A stretch of 64,000 nucleotides of DNA from Candidatus Petromonas tenebris (GTDB lineage: Bacteria; Bacillota; Clostridia; Peptostreptococcales; Caminicellaceae): NCBI GenBank assembly GCA_014236755.1, contig JACCKY010000003.1:1-64000 (forward strand), given 5' to 3'. Of the stretch, positions 63,577 through 64,000 are shown one piece after another. The translations under genes and the position numbers were made by a program. The notes under the pieces were generated by a model. It saw nothing but the letters and a program-made list of their open reading frames with translations, was not told where the DNA came from and did no database searches. Within the stretch, counting starts at the first letter, position 1, and each line of letters opens with the position of its first letter.

Positions 63577-63960
63577 CTACCAGCCCCTTCTGTTTCTATT
63601 TCCCATACCGGCATGTGAAGGACCAGGTTTATCAATAGTATCTAGCTTCCCTTCCTTAAAGTATTTAATCTGATCCTTTATATTTCCATCCATGATTTGA
63701 TAGACTTTTATATCAGAAGCACTTAAAACCTTCATAGCATTGGGACCTAAATTACCTGTTATTACAACATCTGCTTTTTCATCTATGACCTTTTGTGCAG
63801 CAGCTAATCCTGCCCCATGAGCAGTGTTTACCCCGTCATTTTTTACAAATGTAAACTCTTCTGTCTCAGTATCATAAATAGCAAAATAAACACATCTTCC
63901 AAATCTTCTATCTGTTAAAGCATCTTTTTCTTTTCCAGTACTTGTTACACAGATTCTCAT
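63577..63960 (-). CDS. NifX/NifB-type cluster-binding protein, second copy
   Basis: This 127-residue protein has MRICVTSTGKEKDALTDRRF GRCVYFAIYD segment and VVITGNLGPNAMKVL. It is about 30 percent like the protein at 61538 by eye. The basic glycine-rich end (GMGNRNRRGW) is typical of clostridial members. It overlaps the preceding frame by ATGA and leads directly into the ATPase. The gene set resembles the ORP clusters of anaerobes. Confidence 0.88.
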   Translation of the reverse strand: MRICVTSTGKEKDALTDRRFGRCVYFAIYDTETEEFTFVKNDGVNTAHGAGLAAAQKVIDEKADVVITGNLGPNAMKVLSASDIKVYQIMDGNIKDQIKYFKEGKLDTIDKPGPSHAGMGNRNRRGW

Positions 63961-64000
63961 GACTTGATACCTCCCATAATCTCTTCTATACTCTTAGAAA
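63957..64000 (-). CDS. C-terminal end of an upstream gene (partial)
   Basis: On the minus strand the frame SKSIEEIMGGIKS ends at a TGA that overlaps the next ATG (ATGA) by four bases, as the genes downstream do. Only 14 codons are in the window, so no family can be named. The TGA overlap is what suggests that it is a real gene in the same operon. Confidence 0.4.
   Translation of the reverse strand, partial: SKSIEEIMGGIKS

Overview
The window is AT-rich, densely packed and mostly coded on the minus strand. It looks like the chromosome of an anaerobic, fermentative, low-GC Firmicute of the Clostridia/Tissierellia type. The basis is a full-length pyruvate:ferredoxin oxidoreductase, a tRNA-dependent T-box leader, two SAM-I riboswitches, LicT-type antitermination, clostridial small proteins (DUF3787-like, PF06541-like membrane protein) and a MinD/NifX-like iron-sulfur gene cluster. 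The genus cannot be named from sequence reading alone.

Layout. 1-3349: three glycosyltransferase-type genes in one operon, the last cut by the window edge. 3.5-9.2 kb: queT, an orphan sensor kinase, a holin-like protein, mnmA, a DapA-family aldolase and a DUF3787-like protein. 9.3-16.9 kb: a carbon unit made of cstA, a LytT-like regulator, a LytS-like kinase and nifJ, with a direct-repeat operator candidate upstream of cstA. 17-21.2 kb: a CmpB-like membrane protein, a larE fragment, typA, a cold-shock protein, plsC and an XRE regulator broken by a stop codon. 21.4-28.9 kb: T-box-leuA-leuC-leuD-leuB-ilvN-ilvB. 29-36 kb: two SAM-I controlled methionine operons (metY-metA; metF-metH reactivation protein-metH). 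36-45.5 kb: an accessory region with an iron-sulfur QueG-like protein, a PucR / DUF5058-like / M20 amidohydrolase unit, and several decayed genes (carbamoylase, TRAP permease, UbiD) beside intact ubiX and a rhodanese. 45.5-53.2 kb: an MBL-fold hydrolase, Hsp20, two small membrane proteins, an AbrB-family membrane protein with a NitT/TauT-type ABC importer, a UbiA-family prenyltransferase and a YeiH-family exporter. 53.3-53.6 kb: the 5' part of a group II intron directly after a perfect terminator. 54.3-60.0 kb: a sucrose PTS operon with two antiterminator sites. 60.2 kb: tRNA-Leu(CAG). 60.4-64 kb: DUF134 and Fur regulators and a NifX/MinD-type iron-sulfur cluster of the 'orange protein' kind.

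The least explained signal is a set of long imperfect hairpin repeats of about 150-190 bp: family A at 4.0, 36.4 and 37.4 kb, and family B at 24.8 and 35.5 kb plus a fragment at 37.4 kb. The two families differ in primary sequence in their helices, but keep the same helix/internal-loop plan: a GTT/TT loop, a tandem GA/GA loop and a GAAG/CTTC inner stem. This is a covariation pattern expected of a structured RNA or a structured single-stranded DNA element. A third, unrelated repeat (family C, about 200 bp) occurs at 6.0 and 26.7 kb. Three of these repeats sit inside or directly ahead of biosynthetic genes (leuA-leuC, leuD-leuB, and between a SAM riboswitch and metF).
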